NCBI GenBank assembly: GCA_015179125.1
Contig: WHVA01000030.1
Location: forward strand, 248,001 to 312,000
Length of the DNA stretch: 64,000 nucleotides
DNA from: Gautieria morchelliformis
Taxonomy: Eukaryota > Basidiomycota > Agaricomycetes > Gomphales > Gomphaceae
Reading direction: 5' to 3'
A program made the translations under genes and the position numbers. Shown here one piece after another: positions 23,791-35,323 of this stretch (positions are counted from its first letter, which is position 1; each line of letters begins with the position of its first letter). Under the pieces are notes generated by a model. It saw only the letters and a list, made by a program, of their open reading frames with translations. It was not told the DNA's origin and searched no databases.

Positions 23791-26700
23791 ATGTCAACAC
23801 ACCGACCGTCGACGTTGACCATCCTTCTCTTGCTTTCCGTAATATTAGCATTTTGTGTGCCTCAGATCGCTGCTTTTGGTGCAGGAAATATCCCCAGGTG
23901 TGTTTGAAATTACATCCCCCTCCAATGTCGTTCTTATTGTTCGTGCTTCAGCTTCGCATTTCTTGAGGGCAAGGCATTTAGGCATGGGGATATTGTGCGT
24001 CTACTCAAGCTATAGTGACTTATGGCTTTGTGACTACCCGTTTTGTATTACAGGAAGATACTCTTCAAGAGCTCCTCAAAAGAGGCAGTGGCGCTGGTGG
24101 CGGATTTGCCATTGGATCATTACTCTCTAAAGGCAGCAAGTTCGGGGGGTTGGACATCAAGAGAGTTTACTTTGGGTCGGTGCACCCAACTAAATTCCTA
24201 TAACATAGCTTAACTGTTTTATAATTGTAGCAATTGGTTAAGGGATTATAGTCAGGCGGTCGACATTGCTGGGCTCAAGAAGCTTCCACTTCAGGTGGGC
24301 ACTATTGGTTGCATGCTCTTGGCAATTATTCATAGTATTGTAGACAATCCTGAATTTGTGTATGGTGCTCGGATTTTTGGTGAGACAACCGATAGTATAT
24401 GAGGCGTGGACTGATGTATGTTCTCGCAGGCTCATGGCTATGCTACGAATGAGTTCGAAGTGACAGAGGATCGACTAGGCGTTTACCTGCCAGTAAGTCT
24501 TGTTTCTTGCAATTTTCACGTCCTGTGTTCGGCTGTTCCACCAATCAAAAATCGTCTCCGTTCACACCTACATATCACATACTTACTTCCTTGACCCTAG
24601 ACAGAGCATATCGATAACCCCAAAGGATACGGTGTAGGCGAAGACCCTCGGAAGTACCATCCCAAGCTTCGCGGCCCCGTGGGTATGATCTTCATTGCCC
24701 TGCCTCTTATCACAAATCTTACGTTTTGCCACGACATGGATGTTATTTTGTCTTTTAAGATCCCAGAGAACTTGAAATAGATCCTAGGACTGGAATGAAG
24801 AATTATATTGCAAATGGTATGCTATACTGTTTTACTTCCTGTGTTTTATGTTATGACCGCCACATACGCAGAGTCCGGCCATTGGGATACCTCCAAGGCC
24901 TTAGTCAGGCGTACTCTTGAGCGTTGCATTCACTTGGGACGGCAATACCGCGCACGGGGACAAAAACAAGACGAATATGAGGCGTACAGACAGTTGGGAC
25001 AGTTGGTGAGTTATTAGTAAAGCGATCTCGGAACCATATACTTGTTATAATCAATGTGCAGTTGCATACTCTCGAGGACTTTCCTGCACATTCGAATTTT
25101 TGCGAGCTTGCTCTCGTCGCTTTAGGCCATCACGATGTTTTTATGCATGTAGGCGATCACGTCCGTATTCAGTCTCCGCGCGGGAAGATGGTCGCTCCGT
25201 TAGTAACAGGAACATTCGGAGGGAGCGATTTCATGCACAGCTTGTTAGGAGGTGAGCATCATGAGTTGTGGCCGTCATTCTCAGCTTTGACATTTCACAG
25301 AGGCTACGGACCACATTGTATGTTGATTTACAGCATTATAAACCACTCTAGCTTATGCTCGAGGCTTGCTCTTTCTTGTAGAGTCAAGTACGTCTTTTTG
25401 TGCCTTGCCTAGTAAAACACGTCTTTACCACGTCTCAGGCATCCGTCTCCGACTTAAACAAAGAATTGTCTAGCGCGCGTTCAAAAAGTTCTAATGGAGC
25501 AGACTCTTCGTCTGTGTTGCGAGGTCTGCTCCTCAAGCTGCCTAGTGGCGCTGGAGGTGAGATCACCCGAGAGATGGAAGGTGTGGAAAGGATTCGAGCG
25601 GGACCGAGTGGTGGTGGTAAGAGGCCCGAGGAGATGAGTCCCCAGGAGATGCATGCGGTCCTCTGGCAGGTGCTAAGCTTTAGGGACTCTGGTAAGTGTT
25701 CTTTCGATCAGTGGAATATCAAGTCTAATCATCATTCAGTTGTAAAAAAAATTGAAATGACGATTGGTACACATTCTAACGTAAATGTCCGCATTCGGTA
25801 TTTTAATCTGTCATTTTACAGAAAAAATTCCGGGGCTTGGGCCCTTAATCGAGAAATTGATGGATAGCATAGCGGTTTTTGTCTATACAACTCTTGAGGT
25901 TGGTTCCAGATATCACACCATCGCTGACGTATGAGGCTATTCCTGACTTTCTGATGCAGCCGTTCCTGAAGCCATTGCTTCAAACTGCGAGTAATGGGCT
26001 TGCTACTTCTTCGGCTGAAGTCATCAACACACACGATCAATATGAGGTATGCTTCCTATCTTTGCAAAGCCGTTTCAACGTTGACTTTTTGTTCTTTGAG
26101 GTATTCAACGATCCACGAGCGGTTAGTCAGTTTCGCGATGGGTATACATTCGCCTTACAACCTAATCTTTAGTCTGACCCAACCCATTCATTTCTGAGGT
26201 AAGCCAGTATTCTACGTATACTGTGGGACGTTTCACGGTTAATGCTGTAATGACTATAGCAAAGACCATTTCGTGCGTCCCATGGTCTGACTCTACTGGA
26301 AATATGGCTCAATTTCTTTCCTAGAACCTCATTCTTAATGAGCCAGCGGGTCAACTCGCCAAAATCATTGTAGTATGTCTTGATTTCTAGAAGCCCCTTT
26401 CCATTTATTAATAATGATGCTATCGAGGCACATACAGTGAAATTGGTGGTGAAAGCTTGGGATGACAGTTCCGTCAATGTCCATCATTTAGCTGAAGATG
26501 TCCTGTCGTGCCTGTAAGTTACTTCCATAGTTTCACTTGCCTTCATATTGACATCATAGGTAGCTTTCATCCCGAATTCCACGACAGTCATTCTCAGGTT
26601 CAGCGCGAGATGATGCAGTACATGCAGACTTGGCTCGGCAGTCATGGTCACGCACAGCACGATATCATCCGCCGTTTGAGTAGAGACGCTGTTCGAAATC

Positions 26701-27374
26701 ACCGCAATATACGTGCAGCTGGCGATAATTCTGGGCAGTCTCATGTAGGGGGTGTGGGCCACGATGCTGGTGTTCAAGCACAAGCCAGTTTACAAGGGTA
26801 TCTGCACAATGTTCCCGGTGTACAACAAGCGAGTTCCTTGATGAATACCTTTGGCGTGGGAAGCCAAAGCGGTGGACGAAGGGATACAGCTGCCACGTCT
26901 TCCTCGCCAGGGGAGGGATATCGTGCTCAGCCATCAACCTACGCAGCCCCACCTGTCCCGACGGGTGAAGCTTCACTATTCTATGGTTCCGCATCTGGAC
27001 ACCAAGGGGATGCAGCGCAGTCGTTCCTACCTACCGAGTATGGAGCACAATCGTCCTACCATCATCACCCTGCGTCACATGAACCTCCGCGTCATGATGC
27101 ACCATCATTTCCTAGCGCTTCGCCTTTGGCTTTCCCTGCAGCAAATCCATCATTTGCCAGCGATTCCACACAGTATGGTGGTGCACATGCGCCCACTTTC
27201 CCCAGTCCGGATTCTGGCCCAGGCTACACCCCCAGTTATGCGCCACCGAATGGGCCACCACCTACTTTCCCTTCAGGCCCGTCGTTCCCAGGCGGGCCCC
27301 CATATGGCGAACAGTACCCTCCCCCAAACCAGTATAACTATGGGGGTGGACCACCAACAGGCAGGGGTTGGTAA
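23791..27374 (+). CDS. het-C: HET-C-like protein, 789 aa, 22 exons
   Basis: Exons: 23791-23897, 23952-23994, 24054-24175, 24231-24294, 24344-24379, 24430-24492, 24601-24682, 24760-24816, 24872-25005, 25062-25251, 25301-25317, 25382-25387, 25439-25691, 25740-25766, 25822-25898, 25960-26046, 26101-26121, 26173-26198, 26260-26272, 26325-26372, 26428-26513, 26564-27374; total 790 codons including stop. A signal peptide (LTILLLLSVILAFCVPQIAA) precedes the HET-C family run FGAGNIPSFAFLEGKAFRHGDIE, DIKRVYFGNWLRDYSQAVD, LHTLEDFPAHSNFCELAL and HSLLGEATDHI. The last exon encodes a Ser/Pro/Gly/Tyr-rich tail. In Neurospora, het-c controls vegetative incompatibility; in basidiomycetes the role is unknown. 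Small exons of 13, 6 and 17 nt are unusual. Confidence 0.92.
25382..25387 (+). other. het-C: 6-nt HET-C microexon (AGTCAA, Ser-Gln)
   Basis: The exon is flanked by a 64-bp intron (25318-25381, GTATGT...TTGTAG) and a 51-bp intron (25388-25438, GTACGT...CTCAG). With it the protein reads GEATDHISQASVSDLNKEL; without it, DHIASVSDL, since six bases preserve frame either way. Retention is favoured because both flanking splice signals are complete and a Gln lies in the matching region of family members I know. Confidence 0.75.
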
Positions 27375-27818
27375 TTTACACAATCCCAGGCTTCAATTTA
27401 GTTGTATTGGCAGGAAGTGTAAATCCAGAAAAGTTATCCTTTTGAAACAGTGTAGGGGTATGTAGGAAAGGTGCAAAGAAATGACCACCTGAATGGATCT
27501 CAGGGGAGGAGAAGAGAAATCAAAGCGGGCGATCATGATAAGTCGTAAAAAGTAACGAGACAATGAATGGGTAGTGTGATATCCGTAGAACTCATTTGCT
27601 ACCTAACGCCAATGGTGACTGCAAAGCCTTTTCTCTGAGCACTGAGGGGTAGCTGTTCATGAGATGCGCGAGTGATCGTATATCCTCCTGGTCCAGGAGG
27701 GCAATCGTGACCTTTGGCTGTGTACGACGTGAGCAATAGCGTCCTCCTCACGGACACATTGATGACATACCGCACTTTTCACACCAAACGTTTTAACCAC
27801 ACGGAACCTGGTATGTAA
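27375..27818. other. Short 3' intergenic region between convergent genes
   Basis: 444 bp separate the HET-C stop from the Rrm4-like stop on the opposite strand. It contains the two untranslated tails only, as far as I can see. Confidence 0.5.
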
Positions 27819-30577
27819 TCAGCGCAAGGCAACAAACGGCGCCAAAAAGAAATCGAACAATTTCTCTCCCAGTAGCTGCTTTTGCTGTTGAACGGTTTTA
27901 CCCTGCAGCCCATCAACAAACTGATTGGTCTCCTCTACGACACGTGGATCCGCCTTTGCCAATGGGAGGCCTGTTGCTGAAGAAGAATTTGCCAACTTTA
28001 CGATTTCTGATGCGGGTAACCGGGCAAGGGATGACAACGTATGAATTGTCCCTTGACCAGGAGTCGGCGGAGAGGTGGGGGATGCGGCAGCTGACGGACC
28101 CCGCGAGGACAAGTCAGGTGTCTGGGGGGAGTCGTCAGAAGTTGTCGAATTGAGCTTTGAATGAGGTGTTACAGGCGCAGCTGGTACTGTCGAGGAATGT
28201 GAGCTCTTTCCCTGATGATCGGTTTGGGGAGGTACATCGTTTTCCACAGTGACAACCTCTAAAACCTCGACCGCCTCCGTTACCTTCGTCTTTAGAACTT
28301 CAGCGTTGAATAGGCACAGCGCACGTTCTCTTTTCGAGAGGCTCATGAGAAGGTCAGTAATTTCCGCCGCATGCTTTGCTTCCAGTTTAGATACCGCAGC
28401 CATGAGACGATCTTTCTCTGAAGTACCGGGCGCAACCGAACCTGATGGAGATGATGTTCGAGGTGGCGTTGATAAGGATGCCGATAGAGATAACGGAGTT
28501 GAAGGATGTTCCGGTGCTGACGCCGTGGCGTTGAAAGCATTAGGGTCGAGTAACCTCGAATCGTGCGAGGTCGCAGGAGATGGGGAATGGGTTGCGCTCT
28601 GACCCTCTGCAGTTGTCGCGGAGAGAACCTCTTTCGCATTCCGAACCTGTTCGGCTAACTTAGCCGAATCCTGGATGCCATCAACTAGTTGATGCAATGA
28701 TAGTAGTCCAACAAGCGCCTCGACGATGCCATCCACTTCATTACCAGCAACGGAGACTCCTGGGACATCCTTGACGCGTCTACTGAGTTCCCCAGTCAGG
28801 ACCTCCCGTCGAACTACCGGGGAGAGCGAGGAAAGCTCATCATATCGCATTGGAAGGTTCAGATTACCGGCTAAAGCGGCCTTGAAGGGGCGTCAGTGAG
28901 AAAGAAATTATGAACACAAGTGGACTTATTCACGGTGTAATAGCTCCCTGAGCTACGACGCACCCTTTCCACATGTCCCCCAGGCGAGACGGGACCTCCA
29001 GGGCTGCTTCTTCCCCAGTAGCTCTCACCACCCTCGCTCAGAGTGGGGCTTGTGGCACCACTACCACTACGCGCCCGTATATGGCCACTACCACCAGAAC
29101 CACTTCCAAACCGATGAGCCAATTTCTCCTGGCGAAGCTGTTTGGGTTCGTGGAGACGAACAACGAGCTGCTTTGATCCAAGGACGACACCATTCATGGC
29201 CTGCATAGCACTGGCCGCTGTGAAGGCAAAAATATGGATTTGACGGTGTTGACTAGTGATGATATAGCTATGCTGACCTTGGTCTGGTGTCTGAAACGAA
29301 ACAAAGCCAAAACCTCTGCTTTGACCGGCATCGTTCCGCATAACACGTGCGCTGTAAGATTAGTCCCATTTGACTCAGAACTGACCCCTAATACGCACAC
29401 TGACTCATGTAACTTACCTGACAATCTGCCCAAACTGTTGGATATCGATATTCAATCAAACAGTGTCGATCGCAACGCGAACCATCACTCACTTTCCGAA
29501 AATAACCAAACAGCCCATTGGAGTCGATATCGGGATCGAGATTCTAACAAAGATATATTAACAACAAGAAAGCAACAGAACACCAATTTAACCACCTTGC
29601 AGAACAGATTACACGGATCGATTAGCCCGCTATGGCTAGTAGATCCAGGTCCATGCATGGGTGCAAACTGAACTTGCTGCCCTGGCCCGTGAACAAATGG
29701 AGGTGTCTGACGAGTATTGACATATCCGTATTGGCGAGGGGGAGAATACTGCCGGATGAATCATAAGCGAGAACTTGAGCGAAATCAAAATGCACTGTTA
29801 TCACCTGCGTTCCATGATAAGGTACAATACTGCCACCAACAGGCACAAAAGAGGTCGCGTTGGGGTTAACACCAAATTCGGATGCATTGCCACTAGCTCT
29901 ACGCTGCTGATACACCTGGACTGCGATGTTGGAATCGCCTACCTCTGCGCAATGCAGAGCTGCCTCAGCTGCACGTGCGTCCTCTTCTAGATAGAACTCA
30001 ACAACGCCGGTTCCATCACCGAACCCTGCCTGATTGGCACGAACAGATGCCATAGGGCCATAAGGACGGAAGAGATCGTAAAGTGAGGAGTCTGTAAACT
30101 CAGCAGGAAGCTGTTTGACCAGGCGTGGTTGAGCTTGTGGTGCTGGAGGAAGGTAGGGCGGGTTGGAAGGTGGGAAAGGTGACAAATATAGTTGGGCAGG
30201 GGGGGTCACAAGAGGTATTGGGCGACCATGGAGTGTCGTCAAGGCCTTCTCGGCTGCAATCGGGTGCATCACAATCAGAGGAAAGGAAAATGCCGATTCA
30301 TGCTACAGCTACCTTTTATCAGCTCTTTGAAATCAATAGTTCCGCTGAGAGGGCGACCAGAGCCATCACGGGCAATGTTGGGACGAACGGGAACACATGT
30401 TTCGAATACGCGAGCAAGGTCAGAGTCAGACACATTTGCTGCCAAATTGGTGACATAGAGTACTGGCTCTCGAAGATATGGATGCGGTGACAATGTGTAC
30501 TCTGGCTGCCCAGGATGAGCAGGAAGAGCAGGTGGCGAGATGGGTGGGGGTGGAGAGACGTATCCGGAAGCCATCAT
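27819..30577 (-). CDS. rrm4: Rrm4-like three-RRM and MLLE RNA-binding protein, 784 aa
   Basis: Minus strand, eight exons: 30577-30313, 30253-29805, 29748-29596, 29543-29493, 29434-29418, 29351-29278, 29217-28934, 28880-27819; 785 codons including stop. RRM1 at about residues 28-95 (VLYVTNLA), RRM2 at about 120-195 (RLVKQLPAEFTDSSLYDLF), RRM3 at about 284-370 (LFCKNLDPDID, RGFGFVSF). An MLLE-like helical stretch follows at about 450-520, and the C-terminus (LLGEKLFDFFLAPFVALR) resembles the PABC/MLLE end of poly(A)-binding proteins. Length and domain order match Ustilago Rrm4 (two adjacent RRMs, a separate third and C-terminal MLLE modules), which carries mRNA on moving endosomes with Upa1. 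Exon 5 is only 17 nt. The first of two adjacent ATGs was used as start. Confidence 0.85.
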
Positions 30578-31899
30578 GAAAGATCTCTTAACGTGAACTC
30601 GTAAGGAAGAAACGTGAGCCCGAAGGCAAGATAACCCTTCGCAAGGGTGTAAATGGAGCAGGGGTAGGCGGACGCTGCAGCCCTCGTGAAGTTGCAATCG
30701 TACTTTCCAAGAGGAAAAGTTTTGCTTCCGCTTCAAGGCGTCTTGCGGCACGTGCGGCGCCCACAAAAAATATACGAAGTTTAACCAAATATTTTACAGG
30801 TAAGGGCCGATACCGGCAGCTTGCTCCGGATTTAAGCAGGATCGTACAATTTGTACAATTTATTTACGCAACATAGAGGGTCAGAGTAAGATCCATAGCA
30901 GAGACAAAGACAAAAAGCAAGAAGTTACACAAGCATATGTTTCTTAGGGCTTGTTGATGGGCCATCCCTAATTATATTTTTTCCAGTTTCATAGGCAATG
31001 CAACCGGAGGCAACCGCGGTGATACAACCAACATCTCCCGGATTACAGGTATGTTCATTGCCTTCGCGTTCTTCCCAGAGAATACCCAGGTGAGGGTGAA
31101 ATGAATTTCAAGTGCCCCTTTTAGGAACCTTTTGTATTGGGATGGTATGATTGGGTCACCTCCGTTGGTGTCGAAGGCAGGGAGTGGTGAAATGTCATGT
31201 GTGAGTTTCACACATTCAGTCTTTGGCACCATGGCTCACTGGCCAATTCACAAAGCTGAAAGGATCTTATAATTTACATGTCAGACAGTTGTTCATTGCA
31301 CATTGATTTGAACAGTTAAGTACCTTCATCATTGAGAGTGGAAGGTGTGGCTGAGCATACACGAGAGAGAGAGAGAGAGAGCTCAATTATAGTGCATGAA
31401 GCGCTGGAGGGACAGAGGTCTTGCAAAACTCACTGTGCTAAGAACAGGAGATAGAGCAAAGGAAATCACGTATCGAAGGCGATTATCTGATTGCAGAATA
31501 ACGAGCATACATGAGGGGCTTTTATACAAGGAGCTGAGACAACATGTAATGGTGTAGTACTAAGCAAATTCCGGAGGGGGTGGAAGTCGGATAGACATAC
31601 AGGGTAATTAACTAATTGGGAACAAGGGGAATACAAGGGGGGTGCAGGGTAGGGTATAACAATGGCAAAAGAACAAGGGGTTGGAAAGTATATCCGACAT
31701 AAAGAAACAACGAGACTCCAAAGGGGGCCAGACATATGGTCTTGCTGTGCTGTGAGGCAAGTCCGGTGGGTCCGAGTAATAGAGTCGAAAGAACAAAGGA
31801 ATAAAACAAGGGGTGGAATGTTGGAATTATTGGAGGGTCGGAATGTGAGTGGAACTGAGTGTTGGAAGTCAGAAATGCATGGTTGTAACATAGATTGTC
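30578..31899. other. Region with short open frames and possible minus-strand LTR
   Basis: The minus strand carries an 86-codon frame (30972-31232) with no sure homology. Minus strand 31890-31380 starts TGTTACAACC next to the LINE end, and a TATAAAAG box at about 31529-31522 is followed by a GA microsatellite (31363-31380). This looks like a retroelement promoter block, but I could not find a matching second end or target duplication, so I do not call an LTR. Confidence 0.35.
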
Positions 31900-34800
31900 G
31901 GTGTTGGAGACCTCACCGTCTGCCGCTCTCTTCACATGCTCGTCTGCTAATTCGGTACCTTTGATGTCCATATGGCCTAAACCCATTCCAGGTGTATGTG
32001 GAAATGACGATGCTTGCGCCTCAGGCATAAGATGGCTAGCCGCATGGACATAGTCCAGCAGATATTGCGCAGGCTGGGTTTTGTTATTCTGCAGGGCTTG
32101 TATCATGGCTTGATTATCTAGCGCTATCAACACCAATCTGGGGGTGGGGGGTGTATCTAGCATCTTCAATGCTAGGATTATGCCCACAATTTCTCCTTCG
32201 AAGACTGTGTGCTTCGACTCTTTGCCTAGTCTGTAGCATAGCACTTGTCCCGACTGTGAGATCGCAGCTGCTGCACCTATGTTACCTTTAAATCCAGAAC
32301 CATCTGAGTAGATTTGGACATCATCCATTTTTGTCTGGATTATGCTGGTGGCGGCTTGTTTGCTGTCAGCGATGTGCACAGTAAACTGTGGTTGCCAGCT
32401 GGGGTGGTGTCTGGTTGATGGTCTCTATGGTGGTGGGCTGGATCTTGTATCGCCAGAGGAGATTATAGATAGGGGAGGGATGCGACTGGGGCCGCCTTCT
32501 CGCACTGTGGTTGACGGCTTTGTGTAGAGGGTGTGACTTTGGCAGCATCGCTAGCCTAAGTGCCTCTCTGTGCCAGGTGTCGTCCAGACATAACTGGGTT
32601 GGTGGGACCATCACATGCAGCTCCAGGATGTCGGTGGCTGTGGATCTGTAGGCTCTGGTGACCAGTTTACAACCTAGCCTCTGCACACCTTGTTCAAGAT
32701 CTTTGTGTGCCCTCTTGATCCAGTCCTTCTCCCCATGTCCAGGCCTTCCTGTATGGGGGTGTATCATAATGGAAGAGTGTATTCAAGTTTGGGGAGAACC
32801 ATTGACAAGTATAGACACCTGACGTGTTGTTCTGGTAGGCCAAAGGAGGATCGCGTGAGTTGATTTACTGCCAGCAGGAGGTTTTTGGTTTTCTGAACCG
32901 CCTGTTGAATGTGTTGATGCCACCAGAGTTCCTGGTCAACTTGAACACCTAGCAGGCATGCTTCCTTCACACAGCTGGTGACCTGGTGTGTTTGCCTATG
33001 GATGAAGTCAGTACGTGACATATCCTTACGCTGCGTAAGCCTCAGGATTTCAGCCTGCGAGTTGTGTGCTGCAGACCAGGTTGTCTGTCTGTCAAGCATG
33101 TTGTTTAGCAGTATGTCACATTCATCAAATGTGTCTGCTATGGCCACAAAGAAATTGTCGTTGACGTAGGTGCCCCCATCTTTGTTGCAGCCTTTTGGAA
33201 TGGCCACCAAGCCATAGCTGTATATGAGGTAAAGAATCATAGATGCAGTTTCTCCTTGGCCAACACCGTTGTCAATATCCAATGGCAGTGAGGTAAAATC
33301 GTCAAAGCTTAGCTTAGTTTTCTTTTCCTTGAGTATGACTGCAAAGAAACCTATTACTTCTGTTGGATAGCCTAGCCTTGCCATATTCTTGAGTAGGCGT
33401 TCTGTCATGGCATTTGGGAAGGCGTTGGCTATGTCCAGAAATATTATGGTCACAACTTTCTGTTTGCGCCAGGCTTCTTTGACTCGGTGGTTGAGGTATA
33501 GCAGTGAGTCAACTGTTGTTCTGTTGGGGAGGCCTCCAAAGTGTTGGGGTGGGAGCAGGTTGTGCTGGACGGTAAGGTAAACTGTAATCTCAGTCATCAC
33601 ACCTGAAACTACCTTACCCATCATGTTATAGATTGCTATTGGCCTGTAGGCTTTAGCGATCATGTAGTCAGGTCTGCCTGGCTTCTGGAGTACTATGGTC
33701 TTCCATGTGCACCATCTTCTGGGGAAATACCCTATGCTGAGGATTGTGGTGAGACAAACATGTAGTAGTGGTTTCAGAAGGGCTGAGCACTCCTTCAGGA
33801 CTATGTTGGGGATGCCACCCTCTCACGGGGCCTTGAATGGATTGGTCTTGCTGATGGGATGACTGACTTGGTGGGGAGCCGGTGCCATGAATTTGAGTGG
33901 AAGGGGGATTGGGTCCAAGTCCTCAGGCAGGTCTGGGAGATTGAGGGGACACAGCGGGAAGAGTCTGTGAATAGGGCCGCTTTGTCTGCATCAGTGTGTG
34001 GCTCGGTCAAAATTTGACCATTGGTGCCCTTCCTGAACAGGGTGGGTATGCACATTCAGGATCTATCAGAAAGAGGGTTTTTCACGTATTTGCCAGCCAT
34101 CCATACGCCATTTTCTTTCACTTCTTCAATCCAGCCCTTCCAATGGTCAGATTTGGCCTTGTTGAGTGCCGAGATGTAGGTGTTCCTAGCTTCGTTGGCG
34201 GCACGTTTACTATCCTCCCAGCTGGCAGTAAATCTGGCCTGGTACTTTTCCCTGCTCCTGCATGCAAAAACTTGATGAAGCTGGGAAAGGCTTCAGTTCC
34301 ACCAGCATTTGGAGTAGGGGGTGGTGTGTGTCGTTGGAATATTCGTCTTGATGGTGGCTTGAATTGCAGATGTGAGTTGGTTGATGAACTCATCTAGTTC
34401 GATGGGGGTGGTAGGGGGCATGTCACTGTTTGGGCTATGCAGTGTGAGGTTCTCAGTGAATGTTTTTCTGAACGTGTCCCAGTCAGCATTCCTGAAGTTG
34501 CGGCCCAGGGTTGAGAGTCATCTGTTGAGTTTGAGGTTGAGTATTGTATGAATGGGTAGGTGGTCTGCAGATGGGAGGCCGTCATCTAGAGAGGCATCGC
34601 AGGAGAGGATGCAGTGGGAGAGGAGGTCGATGGTGGTCCAGGTTTGATGGGTGTCTTACTGGAAAGTGTGTGTGCCAGGCGGAAGAGCAAGTTACATGTG
34701 GTGTTGGGCTAGAAGTTGCATGAGGCGGTCTATGTTGCTATGCCTACATCGTCATGCTTGACTTGGACTTGACCATAGCAAGTTGTGTTTGTTGAAGTCA

Positions 34801-35323
34801 CCGGCCCAGATGGTAGATGAGTCCTGCAGGGTTGGGTGCCTAGAGAGCCATGATTGCAGATGCACAAAGGCCATATCTGTGTCCGGTGGGTTGTAGATGT
34901 TGTAGATGTCGATGGTGCTTCTGTTGTGCATGATCAAAAGTGCTGAGATGATGTGAGAGCTTACATGAATCTGTTTGAAGGTGTTAGAGGTCAGCTGAGC
35001 AGATATTAGTATGATAGAGTGGGGGAGATTGTGCTCATCTTGTTTTTGGGTGGGATATATAGTATACCAGTGTATTGAGGTGAGAGTGAGGCGTGATCGG
35101 AGGTATAGATATGGCTCCTGGATCAGGATGAGATCCCAGTCTTGTTGGCTGTGTTGATGAGTGACAGCATGATGTCCTTGGAATGCTTGCAGTTTTGTGG
35201 CTTGATGAGGAGCTTGTTATGTGATGAGTGTTCAGGCATTGGGGACTATTGGGGAAGTGGGTGGGATGTAGTTGAGACACGGTTGGGATAGAAGGGGAGG
35301 GGGGGAGAGTGTGCAAGGGTGGA
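31900..35323 (-). pseudogene. Tad-like LINE ORF2 remnant: endonuclease, RT, RNase H
   Basis: Read on the minus strand from 35323 down. An apurinic endonuclease (EEP) segment with IYNIYNPP and GDFNKHN lies at about 34940-34752. Reverse transcriptase lies at about 33670-32760 with YRPIAIYNMMGKVV, FGGLPNRTTVDSLL, FLDIANAF and GVGQGETAS; its second catalytic box reads YVND where YVDD is expected. RNase H lies at about 32330-31940 with IYSDGSGFKGN, FEGEIVG and HTPGMGLGHMD. Several frame changes lie between these parts and no continuous frame exists, so it is dead. This RT form is the Tad/non-LTR type common in Agaricomycetes. The element's ORF1 zinc-knuckle piece is at 36783-37083; a solo LTR at 35324 splits the two. 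Confidence 0.85.

Noticed and set aside
26373..26440. HET-C 3' splice site at CACATACAG (26437)
   Set aside because: It would place the next exon out of frame; TATCGAG at 26427 gives AHTVKLVVKAW in frame.
31300..31890. Minus-strand solo LTR after the LINE
   Set aside because: TG start and TATA box are present but no CA end with matching 5-bp duplication was found.
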